Positions 23,452 through 29,041 of a stretch of DNA of 30,483 nucleotides are shown in pieces; position 1 is the first letter of the stretch, and every line of letters begins with the position of its first letter. The stretch is from a virus. The notes under the pieces are model-generated. The model did not search any database. It saw only the letters and a program-made list of their open reading frames with translations, and was not told where the DNA came from. The translations under genes were made by a program, and so were the position numbers. The stretch is from positions 1 through 30,483 of the IMG/VR virus record IMGVR_UViG_3300034120_000659. The stretch is one strand, 5' to 3'.

Positions 23452-24735
23452 ATGGACATTATTGCGTCAAGTAGTTGGTTCACTCTCACGGACACTGGGA
23501 TTGTTTTCAATGGTGATTTTACAAAAGAGCAATGGGATGAGCTGGGGAGTGAACTTGCGAAAAGCTCAAAGAGCTTGATGTGGATGATCGGCGACTGGCT
23601 TTTGGCAGGTGCTGATCCAAAGCGGCAATATCTTCCAGAAGGCAAGCTTGATGAAGCATGCAAGCGGTTTGGGATCGAGTACCAAACGGCAGCCATAGCA
23701 AAGCATGTTGGTTCGAGCGTTGAAAGTTTTCTACGTAGAAAAGAACTTTCGTTTCATCACCACAAGGAAGTAGCAGGCCGAGAGGATAAGGTCGAATTGC
23801 TGGAGTGGGCGGTTGAAACAAACGCTACAGTTCGCCAACTCCGAGCCGAGAAAAAGCGCCGGCAAATGAACGAGGAGGTCGAAGTTGATTTTGCTGAAGG
23901 CCGCAAAGGTGATTTGCGATGGCAATTTCTTCATGGGGATTGCCTTTGCCTTGATTACGAGGACGACGAGTTTGATTTGGTGTTTTGTTCTCCACCGTAT
24001 GAATCGCAAAGATCCTATGCCGAGGTTGAGTTTAGCCTTGAAGGTGAAGATTGGGTTGAGTGGGCTGCTGATTGTTTCATGGAATGCTTGAGGGTTTCAA
24101 AAGGTTTGGTCGCTTGGGTGTGCGAAGGTCGCCAGGAGGATTACTCGTATTCGTATACTCCATTCCTGCTAGGAGCTGAGTTGCAAAGGCGCGGTGCTAA
24201 GCTCCGAAAGCCGATTGTCTATCAGCGTCAAGGCATACCTGGAAGCGGTGGGCCGGATTGGCTCAGAAACGATTGGGAGCCAATTATATGTGCCACCAAA
24301 AACGGAAAGCTACCTTGGTTTGATATTTCGGAGACTGGATCAAAGCCTGTCAATGACAAGCCAAGGGCGGCGACTAATCGGCACAAGGATGGAAGCCGAA
24401 AAGAACTGATTTACATTGATCCTGAGTTTGTTAATCCAGGTAATGTTGTTTCTGGAAAAGTGGGTGCCGGTCAAATGGGTTGGAAGGATGCCACTCAAAA
24501 CGAGGCACCATTTCCTGAATGGCTAGCAGAGTTCTTTATAAAGACGTTTTGTCCAGCTGGTGGATGCGTGCTTGACCCGTTCAGCGGATCTGGAACTACG
24601 GTGGCTATGGCGATCAAGAACGGAAGAAGCGGAGTTGGTATCGATCGCAGGGAAAGCCAAGTTTGGCTTGGAGAGACTCGGCTAATGGGGCTTACAGTGA
24701 ATGAAAGAAAGTCCGGTCAGGGTTTGCTTGTTTAG
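23452..24735 (+). CDS. DNA methyltransferase (SPPY, beta-type)
   Basis: A 427-residue protein. Residues 1 to about 145 are a helical and Lys-rich N-terminus that may bind DNA. The methyltransferase has motif IV S180-P-P-Y (FCSPPYES) before motif I D375-P-F-S-G-S-G-T-T (binds S-adenosylmethionine). That order is the beta class, and SPPY is most typical of N4-cytosine enzymes (some are N6-adenine). Between them is the target-recognition part with GRQEDYSYSYTPFLLGAEL and W-L-R-N-D-W-E-P-I-I. An HNH nuclease follows 24 nt later, so either a phage self-protection methylase or part of a restriction-like pair is possible. Confidence 0.85.
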   Translation: MDIIASSSWFTLTDTGIVFNGDFTKEQWDELGSELAKSSKSLMWMIGDWLLAGADPKRQYLPEGKLDEACKRFGIEYQTAAIAKHVGSSVESFLRRKELSFHHHKEVAGREDKVELLEWAVETNATVRQLRAEKKRRQMNEEVEVDFAEGRKGDLRWQFLHGDCLCLDYEDDEFDLVFCSPPYESQRSYAEVEFSLEGEDWVEWAADCFMECLRVSKGLVAWVCEGRQEDYSYSYTPFLLGAELQRRGAKLRKPIVYQRQGIPGSGGPDWLRNDWEPIICATKNGKLPWFDISETGSKPVNDKPRAATNRHKDGSRKELIYIDPEFVNPGNVVSGKVGAGQMGWKDATQNEAPFPEWLAEFFIKTFCPAGGCVLDPFSGSGTTVAMAIKNGRSGVGIDRRESQVWLGETRLMGLTVNERKSGQGLLV

Positions 24736-24759
24736 TGATATAGGAGGGTTGTTGGCATT

Positions 24760-25227
24760 ATGAACGTTGACGAATTGCGTTTAAGCATGGCGATAAAAAA
24801 AGCGTGTCTTGGTGCCGGAGATCGTCCGACGTCAGACCAGCGAAAAGAGGCGGCGAGGCGCGTAATGATTGAGTTCCTGGACATTTTCGATGAATCGTAC
24901 TTCCCATATACGGTGGACGAAATCGAAACCGCTGCGTTACGGTTACGCAAAAGCAAGGACATGCAAATCAAAGTCGATATTGCGTTTGCTCATGGGTGGC
25001 GATGTTTTTGGAACGGAAGAGGAGTTGGGCCGTGCTCGGATGAAATTGAAGCTGGTCACATCATTCCCAAATGCGAAGGCGGCCAGCTAAGCGTTGAGAA
25101 CTGCTGGATTGAATGCAGGGCACATAATAACGAACGACGTGAACGTCACATCGAGCGATATATGCGTAACAAGTTTGAGCAATTCAGTTTTGCCAAGGAG
25201 TCCACGGATGGCCGGAGATTGGATTAA
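24760..25227 (+). CDS. HNH endonuclease
   Basis: A 155-residue protein. The C-terminal half holds the HNH core: H-G-W-R-C-F-W, then C-S-D-E-I-E-A-G-H-I-I-P-K-C-E-G-G and SVENCWIECRAHNNERR, with four cysteines likely binding zinc. The N-terminal half is a helical domain (ELRLSMAIKKACLGAGDRPTSDQRKEAARRVMIEFL). It sits after the methyltransferase and overlaps the replication gene start by 20 nt. It could be a nickase, a homing-type enzyme or a restriction partner of the methylase. Confidence 0.8.
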   Translation: MNVDELRLSMAIKKACLGAGDRPTSDQRKEAARRVMIEFLDIFDESYFPYTVDEIETAALRLRKSKDMQIKVDIAFAHGWRCFWNGRGVGPCSDEIEAGHIIPKCEGGQLSVENCWIECRAHNNERRERHIERYMRNKFEQFSFAKESTDGRRLD

Positions 25228-25930
25228 GATGCGTTGCAATCTCGACACGGACTGGCGGGTGATCCAGATCGCTTCGCAGCTCGAAATGTCGGAGTTGCAC
25301 GTCGTTGGGTGCCTCTGGAAACTGTGGACGTGGGCCGACCAAAACACCGCAGACGGTAACGCTGTGAGCGTTACAGATGTAACGCTCGACCGTTTCACTG
25401 GTGTAACAGGGTTCGCGTCATCGATGCGAAACGTGGGCTGGCTGACTGGCGAAAACTACCAGATCACGTTCCCAAATTTCGTCGAGCACAACGGCTCAAC
25501 CGCTAAAAAGCGTGCGAAAACGCAGCAAAGAGTCACGAAACACCGTAACGCTCGCAGCGTTACAGATGTAACGCTCAAAGCGTTACCAGAGAAGAGAAGA
25601 GAAGAGAAGAGTATTACACACACACACACGGAGGAAAACGTTCCAAGGAAAGACATCCCCGAATGGGTGGTCGATCCGTGGGAGCGGTTCCTCAAGACGG
25701 TCTTCGCGGTGACTGGCCGTCAGATGCCAGAGACGACCCAGGACGCGACGCTGATGGAGGTGCTGCGACGTGGCGAGGCGAAGGGCAAGGCCGATCTCGA
25801 GTTCTCGGTCATGAAGGGGGCTAAGACGCTTTTAGACAGCGGCAACGACTTCCAAGCACGTTCGGTCGGGTCAACAGCTCGGAGTGCGTCTAAGTCGAAA
25901 TCTGAGGCCATTAAGGAATTTTGCAAATGA
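25208..25930 (+). CDS. Replication initiator, lambda O-like
   Basis: A 240-residue protein. Start: ATG preceded by CCAAGGAG. The N-terminal domain (WIKMRCNLDTDWRVIQIASQLEMSELHVVGCLWKLWTWADQNTADG...) is a winged-helix-type domain common in phage replication proteins, ending at F-V-E-H-N-G-S-T-A-K-K-R. A basic linker (AKTQQRVTKHRNARSV...) is followed by a C-terminal helical domain (PEWVVDPWERFLKTVF...). The middle of the gene carries palindromic repeats and a purine tract, as lambda O carries its origin. The gene product would bind those repeats and recruit the helicase loader encoded next. Confidence 0.72.
   Translation: MAGDWIKMRCNLDTDWRVIQIASQLEMSELHVVGCLWKLWTWADQNTADGNAVSVTDVTLDRFTGVTGFASSMRNVGWLTGENYQITFPNFVEHNGSTAKKRAKTQQRVTKHRNARSVTDVTLKALPEKRREEKSITHTHTEENVPRKDIPEWVVDPWERFLKTVFAVTGRQMPETTQDATLMEVLRRGEAKGKADLEFSVMKGAKTLLDSGNDFQARSVGSTARSASKSKSEAIKEFCK
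25356..25629. other. Candidate replication origin (iterons, purine tract)
   Basis: Seven copies of the half-site GTAACGCT / AGCGTTAC lie in two clusters. The first (25356-25386) is GTAACGCT-3-AGCGTTAC-4-GTAACGCT. The second (25545-25586) repeats that block and adds a second palindrome. The 4-nt spacer is AGAT in both. Immediately after, a 24-nt all-purine run of GAAGA repeats (25588-25611) and seven AC dinucleotides (25616-25629) could act as an unwinding element. Location inside the O-like gene matches lambda. The protein encoded here is basic and glutamate-rich, so some repetition may serve the protein, but the near-identical palindromes suggest DNA-level selection. Confidence 0.6.
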
Positions 25931-26421
25931 CCATGACGATTGACGAAGCAAAGCGGGTCATCAAGGACGAGGTTTTTCCAGCCTTGCCAGATGTGGCGGA
26001 CTGGATGGTTCACAAGTCACCTCAGCCTGAGAAGACGCTTGAGCTGTGGGCCAAGTCGTTGACGCGGTTGGAACGTGGCGAGGTGGAACGCGTCATTGGT
26101 CTGTGGTTCAACGGCAGCGTGGATGCTCCCAAGGCTTACGAACGTGAACTCATTCCGCAGTGCATCGTGTCCAACGCAATGCGTTTGCGTTCGGACGCGA
26201 AGATGCGTGATGCGGTAATGCAGGCCAGGCGTGAGCATGAAGAGCATGAATCAACGCCACAGGTGATGGACGCCGTGAAGTCGAACAAGCTTTGGCCGAG
26301 CTGGTTACGGCGTCGTGCTGCGGTGCAGCTCGGCGAGATGACCGAGGAGCAAGCGTTGCGGGAATGGAATGACGAACTGGATATTGAGTTTGCTGCTGGC
26401 AGAGTCAAGTTCACGTTGTAA
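25927..26421 (+). CDS. Replication partner, possible helicase loader
   Basis: A 164-residue protein whose ATG overlaps the initiator stop (ATGA). It is helical throughout (IDEAKRVIKDEVFPALPDVADWMV, LELWAKSLTRLERGEVERVIGLWFNG, WPSWLRRRAAVQLGEMTEEQALREWNDEL). It occupies the position of a lambda P-type loader directly after the O-like gene, but no P-loop or other diagnostic motif is visible. The function is inferred by place only. Confidence 0.55.
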   Translation: MTMTIDEAKRVIKDEVFPALPDVADWMVHKSPQPEKTLELWAKSLTRLERGEVERVIGLWFNGSVDAPKAYERELIPQCIVSNAMRLRSDAKMRDAVMQARREHEEHESTPQVMDAVKSNKLWPSWLRRRAAVQLGEMTEEQALREWNDELDIEFAAGRVKFTL

Positions 26422-26509
26422 ATCCCGCTCGGTGTTATAAGCGTGGTGACGGTCGAAGTTTGAAGATTGTTTTCCTGATCGGGAATGAAATAAAAACAGG
26501 GTACTTTTT
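26422..26509 (+). promoter_or_regulatory. Spacer before the cassette array, possible weak promoter
   Basis: Non-coding, AT-rich sequence between phage replication genes and the first attC-like site. A weak promoter-like pair, TTGTTT (26467-26472) and TAAAAA (26491-26496) 18 nt apart, could drive the cassettes in place of an integron Pc. The early operon may also read through. No integrase gene or attI site is seen. Confidence 0.25.
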
Positions 26510-26580
26510 GTTACATCACCCAGCGGCGGGTGAATTTAATTTAAGCACCTAGCCGCTTGGGTGCATGGGGTTGTTATCAG
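26510..26580 (+). repeat. attC site A (left arm degenerate)
   Basis: CACCCA-GCGGC (26517-26527) pairs with GCCGC-T-TGGGTG (26552-26563), with one extrahelical T. R' is GTTATCA at 26573, crossover expected after 26573. The expected AAC of the R'' box is replaced by TTT, so the site is a truncated or decayed attC, perhaps the scar of the left junction. Confidence 0.65.
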
Positions 26581-26589
26581 GCTTTTATT

Positions 26590-26889
26590 ATGAGCGATGA
26601 GATTTACGAAATTCAGGTCAAAGTTCCGGTGTGCGTTACATTGCGTTTGTCGAAAGAAGATGCCGAAAGCATGTACCATGACGAATTGTGCGAAGTCGTC
26701 GATTCAGTTTTGGACGATATGGAACAAACGATGCGAACTCCAGGAGGACTCAAAGCTGTGGACGGTGAGACATGCGCCGGAAGAGTCATAAGCGTTCTGT
26801 TCAAGGTTGCACCGCATTGGGATCATTTGCCGGTGGATGATTGCGAGTTGACGCTGACCTATGACGGACTGTTTCCAGAGCTGGAATAG
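26590..26889 (+). CDS. Cassette 1 gene, unknown (99 aa)
   Basis: Product of the first cassette. The start is its own ATG 17 nt inside the cassette. An in-frame TTG at 26557 would run through attC A, but that arm's phase differs from the other sites. The 99-residue protein has alternating strands (EIYEIQVKVPVCVTLRL), an acidic helix (DELCEVVDSVLDDMEQTM) and a final strand (CELTLTYDGLF). It has three to four cysteines and is acidic. It is not recognised. Cassette genes are commonly unique. Confidence 0.7.
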   Translation: MSDEIYEIQVKVPVCVTLRLSKEDAESMYHDELCEVVDSVLDDMEQTMRTPGGLKAVDGETCAGRVISVLFKVAPHWDHLPVDDCELTLTYDGLFPELE

Positions 26890-26890
26890 T

Positions 26891-26983
26891 CCTGATAACG
26901 CAATGGATCATCGAGCGGCAAAGGAAAAACTATGAGCAAAAATGAAAGCGTGGATGCCGCTTCGATGCATCCAATTGTTCGGC
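26891..26983 (+). repeat. attC site B
   Basis: R'' is GATAAC in CCTGATAAC (26891-26899), followed by a left arm ending GCGGC. The right arm begins GCCGC (26956) and ends with R' GTTCGGC (26977-26983). The stem is GGAT-C-ATCGA-GCGGC against GCCGC-T-TCGAT-GC-ATCC, with extrahelical T961 and unpaired central bases, as in known attC sites. The loop carries AAAGGAAAAACTATG, the Shine-Dalgarno and start of cassette 2's gene. Confidence 0.85.
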
Positions 26984-27309
26984 ATCTTACAGGCATAGAT
27001 TTTACGGTGGTTGCGAAGCCGTCGGAATATCATTGCGATTTCGAGGTGTTCGAAATTCTGTCGCGAGAGCCAACGCTGCTTTGGCAGCTTCCAAGCGGAA
27101 GAAGCCCAGACCCGACAGCAGACATGGTAGAAGCAGCGAGATTTCTGTATGGGTCGGTTAAGTGGGATGGATGTTCGAATTGGCATTTCGACATCCAGGA
27201 CGATTGCATGATTCACTTTTGTTCTTCAGAGCAAGCGGAAGCAATTGGAGCGTTGTTCCGCGAGCTGTATTTGATGGCGGCAGAGATGATTCCAACGTGG
27301 GATCGGTAA
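26932..27309 (+). CDS. Cassette 2 gene, unknown, started inside attC B
   Basis: A 125-residue protein. The ATG and the AAAGGA Shine-Dalgarno lie in the loop of the preceding attC, so residues 1-15 (MSKNESVDAASMHPI) are encoded by recombination-site DNA and the cassette itself contributes an ORF that is open at its 5' end. The rest has a mixed alpha/beta look (FEVFEILSREPTLLWQL, ADMVEAARFLYGS, QAEAIGALFRELYLMAAEM). Not recognised. If the array is shuffled, this ORF would lose its start unless a similar attC lies upstream. Confidence 0.7.
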   Translation: MSKNESVDAASMHPIVRHLTGIDFTVVAKPSEYHCDFEVFEILSREPTLLWQLPSGRSPDPTADMVEAARFLYGSVKWDGCSNWHFDIQDDCMIHFCSSEQAEAIGALFRELYLMAAEMIPTWDR

Positions 27310-27311
27310 GT

Positions 27312-27401
27312 ATGCCGAACCCCAGGATCACCAAGCCCCCGCAGTGATCCTTTTATTCAGTAACGCACCATCGGGGGCTTTGGTGCATCCAATTGTTCGT
27401 C
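27312..27401 (+). repeat. attC site C
   Basis: R'' ATGCCGAAC (27312-27320) and R' GTTCGTC (27395-27401). AAGCCCCCG (27333-27341) pairs perfectly with CGGGGGCTT (27372-27380), with the unpaired loop between. The right arm TGGTGCATCCAATTG is almost identical to that of site B. The phase across the arm (GCT-TTG-GTG-CAT) stays in frame into the downstream lipoprotein gene. Confidence 0.85.
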
Positions 27402-27418
27402 GTTTAGGAGAGTGGGTT

Positions 27419-27802
27419 ATGACAAAGAAATACGCAGTGTATGTTGCTTTGTTTGCGTGCGTGTTTGTTGGTTGCAATGTATCGCAAAAGCCAGAGCCGC
27501 CAATCGTCGAGGTTAAATGCAGCGAATGCGACGGTGCGGGCAAAGTGACATACGGAACTGATCACCCGATTGTCAAAATGGGGTTCGATGCTGGAACGTA
27601 TGACTGCCCGATTTGTGGAGGATCAGGAACGCTTGAGGACGCGAACGAAAGTAGGACAACGTACAACGGTCGCGGCAAACGTCCAGCGACTATGCCACCT
27701 AAGCGATCAGACGGTAGAGAGTTTGATGGTGGGCCAAATTTCGGAAACGGAAGCTGGGCGCAACTGGACGAGGACGGTGTTTGGCGTAGGTATGGTGGGT
27801 GA
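27419..27802 (+). CDS. Cassette 3: lipoprotein with DnaJ-type zinc module
   Basis: A 127-residue protein with its own ATG after GGAGAG. A longer GTG-started version from 27344 would read in frame through attC C. The N-terminus MTKKYAVYVALFACVFVGC is a lipoprotein signal peptide with a probable lipobox F-V-G-C. It is followed by CSECDGAGK and CPICGGSGT, two CxxCxGxG zinc half-sites like DnaJ. The remainder is Gly/Arg/Asn rich. The mature protein would sit on a membrane surface. Secreted products are frequent in integron cassettes. Confidence 0.7.
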   Translation: MTKKYAVYVALFACVFVGCNVSQKPEPPIVEVKCSECDGAGKVTYGTDHPIVKMGFDAGTYDCPICGGSGTLEDANESRTTYNGRGKRPATMPPKRSDGREFDGGPNFGNGSWAQLDEDGVWRRYGG

Positions 27803-27894
27803 GACGAACGCTACGGTTCATCGAGCCGGAAAGGAAAGATTAACCATGTCAAATAACGCCGCAAGTCCGGCTTCGATGCAACCGTTTGTTATGC
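27803..27894 (+). repeat. attC site D
   Basis: R'' GACGAAC (27803-27809) and R' GTTATGC (27888-27894). Left-arm TTCATCGA-GCCGG pairs with CCGGCTTCGATGCAA, with the same extrahelical T as the others. The loop holds AAAGGAAAGATTAACCATG, the Shine-Dalgarno and ATG of cassette 4's gene. Confidence 0.85.
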
Positions 27895-28109
27895 GATGCC
27901 GCGACTGTGGCGATACTGGAAGCGATTGGTATTGGCACAACGCGAAGGGTCAAAAAATGAAGCAACCTCGTTGCTCAAGGTGTCACGAAGTGTTTATTTC
28001 GCGATACGACACAAAAGAGGAATGTGGTTATCTCGACATGAGCGGCCAAAGTCGGAGGGTGTGCGGAGTGCATCGTCGAGGCGTTTATGAATATCGAGAA
28101 GAGCAGTAG
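27846..28109 (+). CDS. Cassette 4: zinc-ribbon protein, started inside attC D
   Basis: An 87-residue product. ATG and Shine-Dalgarno are in the attC D loop. A second ATG, created by the GTTATGC R' box (27891), would give a shorter form, but without a Shine-Dalgarno. C-R-D-C-G-D-T-G and C-S-R-C-H-E-V-F form a four-Cys zinc ribbon, with further Cys in EECGYLD and RVCGVHRRG. It ends acidic (YEYREEQ). No family is recognised beyond zinc binding. Confidence 0.65.
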   Translation: MSNNAASPASMQPFVMRCRDCGDTGSDWYWHNAKGQKMKQPRCSRCHEVFISRYDTKEECGYLDMSGQSRRVCGVHRRGVYEYREEQ

Positions 28110-28113
28110 ATCG

Positions 28114-28201
28114 GCATAACGCTCGGGATAACCGAGCGGTGAGAGAAGATTAACCATTTGAACCGACGTTGCTACCGCTTCGGTTCATCCCATTGTTCGG
28201 T
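28114..28201 (+). repeat. attC site E
   Basis: R'' GCATAAC (28114-28120) and R' GTTCGGT (28195-28201). Left arm GGGATAACCGA-GCGG pairs with CCGCTTCGGTTCATCCC. Its loop resembles those of D and F but has ATT-TGA where they have ATG, so the translation start is destroyed. The downstream cassette uses its own start instead. Confidence 0.85.
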
Positions 28202-28220
28202 GGCCTTTAAGGAATTTACC

Positions 28221-28469
28221 ATGTTTGGAATGTACGAAGATCGACGGACAGCGGAAGAACGGAAGCGAGACTTTGAGCTACAAGACAAGCGAAGGGGGGA
28301 AAAGTTTCTTGCACTTGGATTCCTGAAGAACACTGTTCGACCATTGCTGAAGGACTCAGGTGCCGATGTGGGGCTGGCAGGTGAAGGAAGTTATAGCGGT
28401 GCGGAGCTACTAGTTGAGGTGGACGGAGTGACGTACAAGTTACAGGCGTCGGTAGATCACCACGAATAG
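28221..28469 (+). CDS. Cassette 5 gene, unknown (82 aa)
   Basis: An 82-residue product with its own AAGGA Shine-Dalgarno and ATG inside the cassette, 26 nt after the crossover point. A charged N-terminal helix (YEDRRTAEERKRDFELQDKRRGEKFLALGF) is followed by a small beta segment (AELLVEVDGVTYKLQASVDHH). Not recognised. It is the only cassette downstream of the start-less attC E, which fits it carrying its own translation signal. Confidence 0.7.
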   Translation: MFGMYEDRRTAEERKRDFELQDKRRGEKFLALGFLKNTVRPLLKDSGADVGLAGEGSYSGAELLVEVDGVTYKLQASVDHHE

Positions 28470-28471
28470 GT

Positions 28472-28562
28472 CCACCGAACGCTCGGATTCACCGAGCCGA
28501 ATAAGAAAGGTAAACCATGAAAACAGACGTTAATGAGGCTTCGGTGGAATCCGTTGTTATGT
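28472..28562 (+). repeat. attC site F
   Basis: R'' CCACCGAAC (28472-28480) and R' GTTATGT (28556-28562). Left CGGATTC-ACCGA-GCC pairs with GGC-T-TCGGTGGAATCC. The loop has AAGAAAGGTAAACCATG, a Shine-Dalgarno and ATG for cassette 6's gene. Confidence 0.85.
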
Positions 28563-28951
28563 TGCCGGATTTCGTCGAGAGAATGAAGGCTGGAGTGAAG
28601 CATATTCAGCAAGCTCAGGAGATTTTCGCTAGGGGTCCATTGGACTATTACCTAGTCAAACTGGTCGAACAGAGCGAGGCACTGCTAATGCGATTTTCTC
28701 CAATCAAAAAAGGGGAGCGTGCTATCATTGTCAAGAAAATCAAATGCGAAGGTGGCTGGTCGGGATCAGAGAAAAATCTGGCTGTAGGTGTTGAGGGCAC
28801 TGTAGTAGATGTTGACTACAGCGATGGAGGATTTGTTTACACGTTCGTGCCGGATGTGCAAATGTATCGCGACCACGAAGGCAACTACAAAGACAAGACC
28901 AGCAAGAGTAGCTATGGCCTAAGAGAAAAGTATCTACATAGGTCAACATAA
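28517..28951 (+). CDS. Cassette 6 gene, unknown (144 aa), started inside attC F
   Basis: Start and Shine-Dalgarno lie in the attC F loop. The leader MKTDVNEASVESV comes from attC DNA, and R' (GTTATG) supplies another in-frame ATG at 28559. The first half is helical (DFVERMKAGVKHIQQAQEIFARG, LVKLVEQSEALLMRF). The second half is beta-rich and Gly/Asp-rich (KGERAIIVKKIKCEGGWSG, AVGVEGTVVDVDYSDGGFVYTFVPDV), possibly a small SH3-like barrel. Its stop overlaps the R'' box of attC G. No known function. Confidence 0.7.
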   Translation: MKTDVNEASVESVVMLPDFVERMKAGVKHIQQAQEIFARGPLDYYLVKLVEQSEALLMRFSPIKKGERAIIVKKIKCEGGWSGSEKNLAVGVEGTVVDVDYSDGGFVYTFVPDVQMYRDHEGNYKDKTSKSSYGLREKYLHRST

Positions 28952-29036
28952 CGCTAATGATAATCGAGCCGCCGCCGATACGGCTCGCCATCACGAAAGA
29001 CACTATCGGCGGCTTCGATTCATCATTTTGTTAGGC
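28943..29036 (+). repeat. attC site G (terminal)
   Basis: R'' CAACATAAC (28943-28951) and R' GTTAGGC (29030-29036), which matches the consensus GTTRRRY exactly. The left arm TGATAATCGA-GCCGCCGCCGATA pairs with TATCGGCGGC-T-TCGATTCATCA, the longest stem in the set. The gene that follows has no attC after it, so this is the right end of the array. Confidence 0.88.
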
Positions 29037-29041
29037 GGCTT

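Larger units (their letters stand above)
26574..29030 (+). mobile_element. Array of six integron-type gene cassettes (CALIN-like)
   Basis: Six cassettes of about 404, 418, 493, 307, 361 and 474 nt, each a single gene plus its downstream attC. The decisive evidence is that each cassette's first bases match the reverse complement of the R'' box in its own attC: GTTATCAGG/CCTGATAAC, GTTCGGCAT/ATGCCGAAC, GTTCGTC/GACGAAC, GTTATGC/GCATAAC, GTTCGGTGG/CCACCGAAC, GTTATGTTG/CAACATAAC. This follows if the cassettes once existed as circles and were joined by cutting after G in GTT. All genes face the same way. No integron integrase lies in the window, so it is a cluster of attC sites lacking an integrase. 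Flanks on both sides are phage genes. Confidence 0.9.

Noticed and set aside
26428-26450. A further R'-like box GTGTTATAAGC upstream of site A
   Set aside because: There is no matching left arm or complementary R'' (GCTTATAAC) downstream, so it is not supported as another attC.
27344-27802. GTG start giving a 152-residue version of the cassette 3 gene
   Set aside because: The ATG at 27419 has GGAGAG upstream and restores a clean lipoprotein signal. The longer form would bury it behind about 25 residues, though in-frame read-through from attC C cannot be excluded.
26510-29036. Repeated hairpins read as a CRISPR array
   Set aside because: Units are imperfect inverted repeats separated by genes of 250-435 nt, not short direct repeats with uniform spacers, and no cas genes are present.
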